NCBI GenBank assembly: GCA_022652815.1
Contig: JALCRR010000015.1
Coordinates: 1 to 42,828, forward strand
Length of the DNA stretch: 42,828 nt
Direction of reading: 5' to 3'
From: Oscillibacter sp.
GTDB lineage: Bacteria > Bacillota > Clostridia > Oscillospirales > Oscillospiraceae
This document shows positions 6,873-13,949 of the stretch, one piece after another. A model generated the notes under the pieces. The model did not search any database, was not told the DNA's origin, and saw nothing but the letters and a program-made list of their open reading frames with translations. Position numbers and translations under genes: made by a program. The first letter of the stretch is position 1. Each line of letters begins with the position of its first letter.

Positions 6873-9491
6873 GTGGCAGCCTCACAACAAAAGAAGAAAA
6901 CTGCAAAAAAGACCACCCGCAGCACCAAGGCTGCGCAGCCTCAGCAGCGGCCAATCCGCCGTGAGATCTGGGGGATTGTCCTGCTGGTGCTGATGCTTTG
7001 CGTCGCCGTCAGCTATTTTGGTATTGAGGCCATCTTCATAGATTGGTTTGCCAAACTAATCAAGGGACTGATCGGTTATGGCTACTGGCTGACGGGCCCG
7101 TCGCTGCTGCTGGCAGCCTTAATCCTGCTGTTTCACCATGGCCGCCCGGTGCGGCTGCGGGTGACCTGCTCGCTGATGCTGCCCGTGCTGTTTGGCGCAT
7201 TGTGCCACATGGTGTTTGCGCCTGCAAAGTATACATCGTCCATTGGTATTCTGAAAACGCTGTGGATTTCCGGCGTGAAGCTGGAATCCGGCGGCGCAAT
7301 TTCCGGTACCATTGCCGTTGGGTCCATTGCTGTCTTTTCCAAGGTGGCGTCTATTATCATCTTCACTGCACTGCTTGTGGTTCTGCTGATGATTTCCTTC
7401 CGCTTGACGGTGGGAGCTCTGATTGAAAAGAGCCGCAACCGTCCGCAGTACGAGGAAGAGCCGGAACTTGAAATGCCCGTGAAAAAGGAACCGGCAATTC
7501 GGATGGTACCGATTGAGGAGCCTAAGCGCATTCCTGCAGTGGAAAAGCCCAAAGCAGTGATTGATATTCCACTGGATGACGAGCCTCTGGGAAAGACCGC
7601 AGCTGCCGCGCAGACTGAGAAAAAGCGCGGCCTACTGAACGGTTTCTTCCGCCAGAAGGCCGACCACCAGCAAACCCCGGATCAGCTTCTGGAAGCCAAG
7701 CCTGCTTCCCAGGAGGAAAAAACCACACCTGTGGTGGAAGCCGTTCCGACGGTGCAGCCGCAGACCACTCCACCTTCGGTGATGCGCGAGCCTGCTGCCG
7801 AGCCTGCCGTGGCCGAGCCGTTTTCTGCATCCAAAACGCCTGAAATCGCCACACCGGCAAAAACAGCGGCAGCTGCTGCAGCCGTGGCCGCAGCAACGGC
7901 GGAAGTTTCCCAGGAGATTGAGCAGGGAAAGTCAGAGGAGCAGAATTTCTATCAGTATCCGCCGATTACCCTGCTGGACGAAAATCATCAGACCAACGTT
8001 ACCGAAGCCGGCGCCGAGCTGCGCAATAACTCCCGGCGCCTTTCCGAAACACTGTCCAGCTTTGGCGTGGATGCCAAGCCCGGCGATGTGGTTCACGGTC
8101 CCACCGTTACCCGGTATGAGTTTGTTCTCGATCAAGGCGTAAAGCTCTCCAAAATTACGAATCTGGCGGATGATATTGCTTTGGCGCTGGGTGCCTCTGG
8201 CGTCCGTATTGCACCGATTCCAGATAAAATTTCCGTGGTGGGCATCGAGGTGCCCAACAAGCAGGTTTCTTCCGTCCTAATCCGGGATGTGCTGGAATCC
8301 CGCGCCTTTACAGAGCATAAGTCCAACGTGGCCTTTGCACTGGGCAAGGATATTGCCGGCAACTGCATCATCGGCAACATCGGAAAGCTGCCCCATGTTC
8401 TGATTGCTGGTACCACCGGCTCCGGCAAATCTGTGTGCACCAACTCCTTGATTGTCAGTCTGATGTACAAGTCCTCTCCGGAGGATGTGCGGTTCATTAT
8501 GGTTGACCCCAAAATGGTAGAGCTGGCGCCGTACAATGGCATTCCGCACCTGCTGATTCCCGTGGTCACCGATCCCAAGAAGGCGGCCGGCGCGCTGCAG
8601 TGGGCCGTGTTTGAAATGATGAAGCGCTATAAGCTTTTCTCCGAAAACAACGTCAAGGATCTGAAGGGCTATAACGCACTGGCAAAGACCAGCGAAGGGT
8701 TGGAGCATCTTCCCTCTGTAGTAGTCGTGATCGACGAGCTGGCCGATCTGATGCTGGTGGCAGCCAAAGAGGTGGAGGAATCCATCTGCCGTGTGGCCCA
8801 GATGGGCCGTGCTGCCGGCGTACATCTGGTGATTGCAACGCAGCGTCCCTCTGCGGACGTCATTACTGGCATTATGAAGGCCAACATTCCGTCCAGAATT
8901 GCATTCGCAGTGGCTTCCTCTTTGGAATCCCGTATCATTTTGGATACCCAGGGTGCCGAGAAGCTGATTGGCCGGGGCGATATGCTGTACTTCCCGTTGG
9001 GAGCGGGCAAGCCCACCCGTGTGCAGGGCTGCTTTATCTCGCCGGAAGAAATTGAACGCGTGGTGGAATTTGCCAAGCAGTCCGGCGAGGCACACTATTC
9101 CGACGAAGTCATGCAGAAGATTGACGAATCCGTGCAGGAAAAGGAGAAGGGAAATCCCGGCGCGGGTATCTCCACGGATGCGCCGAGCGATGACTGCGAT
9201 GAGCTGCTACCGGCAGCGGTAGATGTGATTTTGGAAACGGGGCAGGCCTCGGTCTCCATGCTCCAGCGTCGGCTGAAGTTGGGCTATTCCCGTGCAGCCC
9301 GTCTGGTTGACCAGATGGAAGAACGCGGCATCGTTGGCCCGTTTGAAGGCTCAAAACCCCGGACGCTGCTGATTACCAAAGAGCAGTGGCAGGAAATGCA
9401 AATGGCCGGACAGACGTCTGTGACTGCTGTTGCGCCATCAGACGGGGAATCTGTGACCGACGATTCTGTGGAAGAAAACGAAATTTTGTAA
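6873..9491 (+). CDS. ftsK: FtsK/SpoIIIE-family DNA translocase
   Basis: Membrane-anchored hexameric ATPase that pumps chromosome ends across the closing septum, at division or during sporulation. With the chosen start the protein is 872 residues: a basic N-terminus, about four transmembrane helices (roughly residues 35-195), a long variable Pro/Ala/Glu-rich linker to about 350, the alpha/beta motor with Walker A GTTGSGKS (about 513-520) and Walker B VVVIDELADLM (about 616-626), and a C-terminal winged-helix gamma domain (about 778-835, LLPAAVDVILETGQASVS onward) that reads orienting DNA sequences. Start is GTG 6873 because GGAGGG sits at 6860-6865; an in-frame GTG at 6798 lacks a ribosome site. 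FtsK and SpoIIIE cannot be told apart by sequence alone here. Confidence 0.95.
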   Translation: MAASQQKKKTAKKTTRSTKAAQPQQRPIRREIWGIVLLVLMLCVAVSYFGIEAIFIDWFAKLIKGLIGYGYWLTGPSLLLAALILLFHHGRPVRLRVTCSLMLPVLFGALCHMVFAPAKYTSSIGILKTLWISGVKLESGGAISGTIAVGSIAVFSKVASIIIFTALLVVLLMISFRLTVGALIEKSRNRPQYEEEPELEMPVKKEPAIRMVPIEEPKRIPAVEKPKAVIDIPLDDEPLGKTAAAAQTEKKRGLLNGFFRQKADHQQTPDQLLEAKPASQEEKTTPVVEAVPTVQPQTTPPSVMREPAAEPAVAEPFSASKTPEIATPAKTAAAAAAVAAATAEVSQEIEQGKSEEQNFYQYPPITLLDENHQTNVTEAGAELRNNSRRLSETLSSFGVDAKPGDVVHGPTVTRYEFVLDQGVKLSKITNLADDIALALGASGVRIAPIPDKISVVGIEVPNKQVSSVLIRDVLESRAFTEHKSNVAFALGKDIAGNCIIGNIGKLPHVLIAGTTGSGKSVCTNSLIVSLMYKSSPEDVRFIMVDPKMVELAPYNGIPHLLIPVVTDPKKAAGALQWAVFEMMKRYKLFSENNVKDLKGYNALAKTSEGLEHLPSVVVVIDELADLMLVAAKEVEESICRVAQMGRAAGVHLVIATQRPSADVITGIMKANIPSRIAFAVASSLESRIILDTQGAEKLIGRGDMLYFPLGAGKPTRVQGCFISPEEIERVVEFAKQSGEAHYSDEVMQKIDESVQEKEKGNPGAGISTDAPSDDCDELLPAAVDVILETGQASVSMLQRRLKLGYSRAARLVDQMEERGIVGPFEGSKPRTLLITKEQWQEMQMAGQTSVTAVAPSDGESVTDDSVEENEIL

Positions 9492-9548
9492 AACGTAGAA
9501 AAAGAAGTCCTAATTTGAAGAAAAATTAGGACTTCTTTTTCTACGTTT
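9491..9548 (+). terminator. Very long perfect hairpin terminator after ftsK
   Basis: The 26-bp arms 9491-9516 and 9523-9548 are perfectly complementary around a 6-base loop (GAAGAA). The right arm contains CTTCTTTTTCTACGTTT. It begins at the last base of the ftsK stop codon. Much longer than the stems of the other terminators here. Confidence 0.8.
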
Positions 9549-9564
9549 CTGACAGCAAAATCAG

Positions 9565-9592
9565 TTGACAGGGGACGCCTGCGTGTTAAAAT
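9565..9592 (+). promoter_or_regulatory. Strong sigma-A promoter for the aminotransferase
   Basis: TTGACA (9565-9570), 16-base spacer, TAAAAT (9587-9592), with TG one base before the -10 (9584-9585), an extended -10. Directly downstream of the ftsK terminator. Confidence 0.8.
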
Positions 9593-9632
9593 GAAATTAT
9601 CTGGCTAAGCAAATATGAAGGAGGTATCTGAG

Positions 9633-10826
9633 ATGAAGTTTTCGAGCAAGATCGAAAAGTGCGGGCTTTCTCCTATGCGGAAATTCCACCCCTATGCAGT
9701 TGCAGCCGAGGCCAAGGGCCGCAAGATTTATCATCTGAATATCGGACAGCCCGACATCGAGACGCCGCAGGCGTTCTTTGACGCAGTCAAGGATTTTAAG
9801 CAGCCTGTGCTGGCCTATGCGCCCTCTCCCGGCGTGCCTGCCTATATCAAGGCCGTCAAGGACTATTATGCCAAGTTGGGCATCCAGCTGGATGACGGCG
9901 ATATTTTGGCTACCACCGGCGGCAGCGAAGCACTGCAAATGGTGCTGACCTGCATCCTCGACGACGGAGACAATATCTTGATTCCGGAGCCCTTCTATCC
10001 CAACTACAATACATTTACCCGCGTGACCGGCGGCTATATCAAGCCCATTCCCACCAAGCCGGAGGAGGGCTATCACTACGCTGACCGCGCAAAGATTGAA
10101 GCTGCCATTGATGAACATACCCGCGCCATCATGGTTACCAATCCCGGCAACCCCACTGGCGTTGTCCTGACCCACGAGGAAATGCGCATGATAGCCGACA
10201 TCGCCAAGGAGCACGACCTCTTTATCATCGGCGACGAGGTTTATCGTGAGTTTGTATACGGCGGCGAGGGCCTTGCCTCTCTTGCCGAGTTCCCGGATGC
10301 TGCGGAAAATGTCATCATCATTGACTCTGTTTCCAAGCGGTTCTCCGCCTGCGGCGCCCGAATCGGCGTGCTGATTTCCCGCAACAAGGAACTGATGGCG
10401 CAGGCCATGAAGCTCTGCCAGGGCCGTCTGTGCTCTGCCACGCTGGATCAAGTCGGCGCAGCTGCCCTGTATACCGTTGGCCCCGAGTATTTTGCCGCTG
10501 TGCGTGACGAGTATAAAAAGCGCCGCGACACCGTTGTGGCCAAGCTGAAGGCAATTCCCGGCGTCGTGTGCGAGTGCCCCAAGGGTGCCTTCTATCTGAT
10601 GGCTGCGCTGCCGGTTGACAATGCAGATACGTTTAACAAGTGGCTGCTGGAGGAGTTTGAGGATCACGGCGACACGGTCATGTTTGCCCCCGGCGAAAGC
10701 TTCTACGCAACTCAGGGCAAGGGCAAAAACGAGATCCGGATTGCCTACGTCTTGAAGCAGGCCGATCTGGAGCGTGCCATGGACCTGCTGGCTCTTGGCA
10801 TCAAGGCATATAACGCCCGCAAATGA
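9633..10826 (+). CDS. Class I/II PLP-dependent aminotransferase
   Basis: Fold-type I aminotransferase, 397 residues. Visible motifs: LNIGQPDIETP near the N-terminus, TTGGSEALQMV, NPGNPTGVVL (cofactor/substrate loop), GDEVYREFVYGG (the aspartate that pairs with the PLP ring nitrogen) and SVSKRFSACGARIG with the PLP lysine at about residue 235. It resembles the aspartate/aromatic aminotransferase group; the amino acid used cannot be read from the sequence. Start is ATG 9633, because AAGGAGG at 9618-9624 lies eight bases upstream; the earlier in-frame ATG at 9615 would overlap the ribosome site. The stop overlaps the next gene start (ATGA), so the two are coupled. Confidence 0.93.
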   Translation: MKFSSKIEKCGLSPMRKFHPYAVAAEAKGRKIYHLNIGQPDIETPQAFFDAVKDFKQPVLAYAPSPGVPAYIKAVKDYYAKLGIQLDDGDILATTGGSEALQMVLTCILDDGDNILIPEPFYPNYNTFTRVTGGYIKPIPTKPEEGYHYADRAKIEAAIDEHTRAIMVTNPGNPTGVVLTHEEMRMIADIAKEHDLFIIGDEVYREFVYGGEGLASLAEFPDAAENVIIIDSVSKRFSACGARIGVLISRNKELMAQAMKLCQGRLCSATLDQVGAAALYTVGPEYFAAVRDEYKKRRDTVVAKLKAIPGVVCECPKGAFYLMAALPVDNADTFNKWLLEEFEDHGDTVMFAPGESFYATQGKGKNEIRIAYVLKQADLERAMDLLALGIKAYNARK

Positions 10827-11104
10827 TCCGCCATATTGTGATGTGGAAGTTCCGCCCCGGAACACAAGCGGAACAAAAACGGTTTTTGGATGGCTTACGG
10901 GACTTGCAGGGCGTGATTCCGCAGCTTCTCAAGTCAGAAGTTGCAGCGAATGTGGCTCCTGGAAATTACGATGCTGTGCTGGTGTCGGAATTTGCAAACC
11001 TTGCTGATCTGGATGCCTATAAAAATGATCCCCGGCACAAGGCTGTTTCTGCCCTGTGCAAGTCCATTCGGGAAGACCGTGTGGCTGTGGATTACGAAAT
11101 TTAA
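10823..11104 (+). CDS. Dabb-family (stress-responsive alpha/beta barrel) protein
   Basis: A 93-residue protein with the Dabb pattern: opening MIRHIVMWKFRPG, central NYDAVLVSEFANLADLDAY, then DPRHKAV and a closing VAVDYEI strand. Dabb domains form dimeric ferredoxin-like barrels; some members are enzymes, but most bacterial ones have no assigned reaction. It starts four bases before the end of the aminotransferase (ATGA overlap), implying coupled translation and possibly linked function. Followed by a strong terminator. Confidence 0.85.
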   Translation: MIRHIVMWKFRPGTQAEQKRFLDGLRDLQGVIPQLLKSEVAANVAPGNYDAVLVSEFANLADLDAYKNDPRHKAVSALCKSIREDRVAVDYEI

Positions 11105-11109
11105 CTAAG

Positions 11110-11140
11110 AAAAGGACACCGCATTTTGCGGTGTCCTTTT
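11110..11140. terminator. Bidirectional terminator between convergent genes
   Basis: AAAAGGACACCGCA (11110-11123) pairs perfectly with 11127-11140 around TTT; a T run follows on the plus strand, and the A run upstream serves the minus-strand gene ending at 11156. Confidence 0.85.
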
Positions 11141-11155
11141 TCTATGCAATTTTTT

Positions 11156-12262
11156 TTATGCCAGGGTCAAATCCCCGTCTTTGACCCATCCGACTTTTCG
11201 GCAAAGCTGATTGATTAGGAGAGTCAGAATCGCAGGGAGGACAAAGCAGATCAGAACCAGGCCGATCCATTCCATGGCGCCCGGTGTGATTGCCACTGCA
11301 CCGTTGGCAAGGGCGGCTTCACTGGGACTGACCCAGCCGGTCCACACGCCGATCTGTCCCACCAGACCGCAGGTGCCCATACCGGAAGAAATTGGCGCAC
11401 CGTTCATCTCCATGTGGAAAAGGCACGTGGCAATGGGTCCCGTGATTGCCGAAGTCAGAATCGGCGCAATCCAGACGCGGGGGTTGCGGACGATGTTGGG
11501 CATCTGAAGCATGGAGGTACCCAGTCCTTGAGATACTAGGCCGCCCCAGCGATTTTCCCGGAAACTCATAACGGCGAAGCCCACCATCTGCGCACAGCAG
11601 CCGGCCACGGCGGCACCGCCTGCAAGACCCGTCAAACTCAAAGCTGCGCAAATAGCGGCGGAGGAGATGGGAAGCGTCAGTGCGATGCCAACGACCACGG
11701 AAACGATAATTCCCATTAAGAAGGGCTGCAGCTCGGTAGCCCACATGATGACCTTGCCCAACGCACTGGCTGCGGCTCCGATCGGCGGCGCAATCAATGC
11801 GGACAGGCCGACACCCACCAAAATTGTCACAAGCGGTGTGATGAGAATATCAATTTTGGTTTCTTTGGAGACCGCTTTACCGATCTCTGCACTGATGATT
11901 GCCACAAACAGCACCGCCAGAGGACCGCCTGCGCCGCCCAAGGCGTTGGAGGCGAATCCCGCCGTAATCAGCGAGAATAGCACCAGCGGGGGACAGTGTA
12001 GCGCGTAGCCGATGGCCACCGCCATCGCCGGGCCGCTCATGGCCATGGCAAGACCGCCTACGGTATAATCCGTCTGACCGATGGTTGCTACAACTTCCGT
12101 CAGAACACCGATGTGGAACTGGGTGCCAAGGGTATTGATGATAGTGCCGATCAGCAGCGAGCAGAACAAACCCTGTGCCATAGCACCCAGGGCGTCAATC
12201 CCGTAGCGCTTAGCGGAAATCACAATGTCTTTGCGTTTGCAGAAAGCCTTTATTTTGTCCAT
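11156..12262 (-). CDS. PfoR-like PTS EIIC-family membrane protein (PTS_EIIC_2 type)
   Basis: A 368-residue, strongly hydrophobic membrane protein with roughly ten predicted helices and glycine-rich stretches (ALGGAGGPLAVLF, GLAGGAAVAGC, MGTCGLVGQIGVWTG). It fits the EIIC-like family that includes Clostridium perfringens PfoR; no EIIA or EIIB domain or partner gene is present, so sugar phosphotransfer is doubtful. I start it at 12262 (MDKIKAFCKR), which has CAGGTG a few bases upstream; the open frame extends 20 codons further (to 12322), but that part lies in a promoter/operator dyad. Its upstream neighbour on the same strand is niaR and its promoter carries a NiaR-like dyad, so uptake of a nicotinate-type NAD precursor is a reasonable inference, not a demonstrated role. 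Confidence 0.85.
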   Translation of the reverse strand: MDKIKAFCKRKDIVISAKRYGIDALGAMAQGLFCSLLIGTIINTLGTQFHIGVLTEVVATIGQTDYTVGGLAMAMSGPAMAVAIGYALHCPPLVLFSLITAGFASNALGGAGGPLAVLFVAIISAEIGKAVSKETKIDILITPLVTILVGVGLSALIAPPIGAAASALGKVIMWATELQPFLMGIIVSVVVGIALTLPISSAAICAALSLTGLAGGAAVAGCCAQMVGFAVMSFRENRWGGLVSQGLGTSMLQMPNIVRNPRVWIAPILTSAITGPIATCLFHMEMNGAPISSGMGTCGLVGQIGVWTGWVSPSEAALANGAVAITPGAMEWIGLVLICFVLPAILTLLINQLCRKVGWVKDGDLTLA

Positions 12263-12286
12263 GGAAAAAACACCTGCTTCAAAAAA

Positions 12287-12324
12287 ATGTGGTATACATG
12301 TGTCTTGACACCTGTATACCACAT
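12287..12324 (-). promoter_or_regulatory. Large inverted repeat: candidate NiaR operator
   Basis: Arms 12287-12304 and 12307-12324 are 18 bases each with one mismatch, separated by TT. The centre is GTGTC-TT-GACAC; each half also holds GTATAC. It begins at the edge of the -10 box and spans the expected transcription start of the EIIC-like gene, an ideal repressor position. A T7 run follows on the minus strand, so a hairpin role is an alternative, but the predicted start lies inside the first arm, which would shorten the RNA stem. Confidence 0.7.
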
Positions 12325-12351
12325 GATACCGAAAAGCGGAGTGCTTGTCAA
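12323..12351 (-). promoter_or_regulatory. Promoter of the EIIC-like gene
   Basis: Read on the minus strand: TTGACA (12351-12346), 17-base spacer, TATCAT (12328-12323). The -35 starts four bases after the niaR stop codon, so the transporter has its own promoter although it follows niaR. Confidence 0.8.
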
Positions 12352-12354
12352 TCC

Positions 12355-12867
12355 TTAATTCTCCAAAAGAATATGCAGCTTTCGCAGAGCATCCTGTACA
12401 CGACGAAAGGCCTCCTCATCCGGGCAGGAGAGGGTATGGAGATGAATGCCCTCTGTCAGATTGGATAGCGGCTGGGCGTCGGAAGCGGTGCAGCGCTGCA
12501 AAAACTGGCTGATCTCAAACCGGTTGGAAAGCTGCAGCGGACCGGTAATCTGACCGTAGATGGGGTGCTCCACAATGACGTCCACAACCGTGCAGCCGTT
12601 GTCCACGATGGCGTTCAGCTCGGCTTCCATGCCTGCGGCGTCATGCTGGACCGCAATCTGATGCACGAAGCCCGCAGGTTCTTTCAAAATCATATAGCCC
12701 CGGGGCGTTGCGGAGATTGCCGCACCGGAAGCCCGCAACAGGGCAATGTCACCCACGATAATCTGGCGGCTGACGGAAAACTTTTTTGCCAGAGCGGTTG
12801 CACTGACGGGCTGCCGCGCCGCTTTCAGAATGGATTCAATCTGCTTGCGCCGATCCTGTGCATTCAT
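12355..12867 (-). CDS. niaR: Niacin-responsive transcriptional repressor NiaR (YrxA family)
   Basis: Represses NAD synthesis and niacin uptake genes when niacin is plentiful. The 170-residue product has an N-terminal HTH_11 winged helix (RRKQIESILKAARQ to SRQIIVGDIALLRA) and a C-terminal 3H domain. The three histidine regions that name the domain are visible: VQHD, VEHPIYGQ and GIHLHTL, the last matching the metal-binding HxH of the family. Start is ATG 12867, with AAAGGGG at 12875-12881 on the minus strand; upstream in-frame codons are not preceded by a ribosome site. A TGTC-AT-GACA palindrome lies just downstream of its promoter, suggesting autoregulation. nadABC, the classic targets, are not in this window. 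Confidence 0.92.
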   Translation of the reverse strand: MNAQDRRKQIESILKAARQPVSATALAKKFSVSRQIIVGDIALLRASGAAISATPRGYMILKEPAGFVHQIAVQHDAAGMEAELNAIVDNGCTVVDVIVEHPIYGQITGPLQLSNRFEISQFLQRCTASDAQPLSNLTEGIHLHTLSCPDEEAFRRVQDALRKLHILLEN

Positions 12868-12881
12868 GGAATTGCCCCTTT

Positions 12882-12893
12882 CTGTCATGACAG
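12882..12893 (-). promoter_or_regulatory. Candidate NiaR autoregulatory site
   Basis: CTGTCATGACAG is a perfect 12-base palindrome about 17 bases downstream of the niaR -10 box and next to its ribosome site. It shares the TGTC-NN-GACA core with the larger dyad at 12287-12324. Confidence 0.55.
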
Positions 12894-12909
12894 TAGTCAA
12901 TTTTGTATT

Positions 12910-12938
12910 ACTATAACACGGATTACACCGTGGGGCAA
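12910..12938 (-). promoter_or_regulatory. Promoter of niaR
   Basis: Minus strand: TTGCCC (12938-12933), 17-base spacer, TATAGT (12915-12910). The -35 lies inside the last codons of the LysR gene. Confidence 0.6.
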
Positions 12939-13843
12939 GTATCATCGTGGAGCGTTTCAGACGTTATTTCGCCGCCATCGGGAGACAAACTATCGGCTTG
13001 CGCGAAAGCATCAATCCAGTGGCTGCCGCTGGTACCCTTTAGATAGACATAGTTCATTTCCCGGGTAATGTCTGCTCCACGCAGGGTAAAGGTCTCCAAA
13101 TCGGGACTGTCCCCGGCGGCCTCATAAACAAAGGATACACCCAGTCCGGCCGCTACCATTTGCCGGGTGATTTGAATGCTACTGATGCAGCAGGTGTAGG
13201 GAAAGCTGTCGAGGGAAAAATTTTCCTCGTGCAAAATCTGCTCTAAAACCGCGCGGGACCCGGAACCGGATTCCCGCAGAATCAGCGTTTCGTCCTGCAA
13301 CTGCTGAAAGAAGACACTTTTTCTGGCAAAGGGATGTCCTTTACAGCAGATGCCAACAAAGCGTTCACGGCGAAACAGCTGATGCCCATAGGCGGACTTG
13401 TCGAAAAAACCCTCGATGAGCGCCAGATCCAGCTGGTTGTGTTCCAGCAGGTGCAAAAGATGCTCCGTGTTGTCCACCAGAACGGATAAGTTGTACCGTC
13501 CGCTGCGCAGGAGCCGAGCAATTTGCTCGGAAATCAAGAAGTCCCCGATGGTCTTGGTGGCGCCAATCCGAAAATCCCGGCGGACGGAAAGCGTGGTCAT
13601 GGCGGTCTGAACGGCGTGCTGCTCGTACAGCGCGGAGCGGCAATAGCGCTCCAAAAGCACGGCGGCATGCGTCTTGGTCAGCGTCCTGCCGTTGTAGGAA
13701 AACAGCTGACAGCCATAAGCTTTCTCCAGATAATGAATGTGCTGGGTCACGGCCGGCTGGGTGATGTGCAGATGCTCAGCGGCCTCCCGGTAGTTCATGG
13801 TTTCACAGAGCTTTAAAAAAGTCAACATTCGATAATCCAGCAT
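12923..13843 (-). CDS. LysR-family transcriptional regulator
   Basis: A 306-residue regulator with the usual layout: N-terminal winged helix (MLTFLKLCETMNYREAAEHL, then HITQPAVTQHIHYLEKAYGC, ending in NGRTLTKT) and a periplasmic-binding-protein-like effector domain from about residue 90 (RRDFRIGATKTIGDFL) containing ILRESGSGSR and a MVAAGLGVSFV segment. It is divergent from yeiH with 106 bases between; a LysR/yeiH pair is a common arrangement (compare yeiE-yeiH of enterics), so it probably controls yeiH and itself. I start it at 13843, since GGAG lies eight bases upstream; the earlier ATG at 13858 has no ribosome site. The effector is unknown. Confidence 0.92.
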   Translation of the reverse strand: MLDYRMLTFLKLCETMNYREAAEHLHITQPAVTQHIHYLEKAYGCQLFSYNGRTLTKTHAAVLLERYCRSALYEQHAVQTAMTTLSVRRDFRIGATKTIGDFLISEQIARLLRSGRYNLSVLVDNTEHLLHLLEHNQLDLALIEGFFDKSAYGHQLFRRERFVGICCKGHPFARKSVFFQQLQDETLILRESGSGSRAVLEQILHEENFSLDSFPYTCCISSIQITRQMVAAGLGVSFVYEAAGDSPDLETFTLRGADITREMNYVYLKGTSGSHWIDAFAQADSLSPDGGEITSETLHDDTCPTV

Positions 13844-13856
13844 CTTACAATACTCC

Positions 13857-13903
13857 ATAAATACAATTTATCATATAATTATAAACGATAATTGGATATT
13901 ATC
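13857..13903. promoter_or_regulatory. Inverted repeats in the LysR-yeiH divergent gap
   Basis: Three AT-rich perfect dyads: ATAAAT-ACA-ATTTAT (13857-13871), TATAATTATA (13874-13883) and GATAAT-TGGAT-ATTATC (13887-13903). The outer two contain T-N11-A-like spacing, as expected for LysR boxes. TATAAT-like -10 boxes for both directions lie among them, without good -35 boxes, which fits activator-dependent promoters. Confidence 0.5.
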
Positions 13904-13949
13904 ACTTGCGGGGTGTAAAATCAAGAAAAACAACGAGGGAGAAAACAGT

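Noticed and set aside
9597-10865. 422-codon minus-strand frame
   Set aside because: Antisense to the aminotransferase, which has all catalytic motifs, a promoter and a strong ribosome site.
12263-12322. Longer N-terminus for the EIIC-like protein
   Set aside because: This part lies inside the promoter-proximal dyad and close to the predicted transcription start, so it cannot be fully transcribed.
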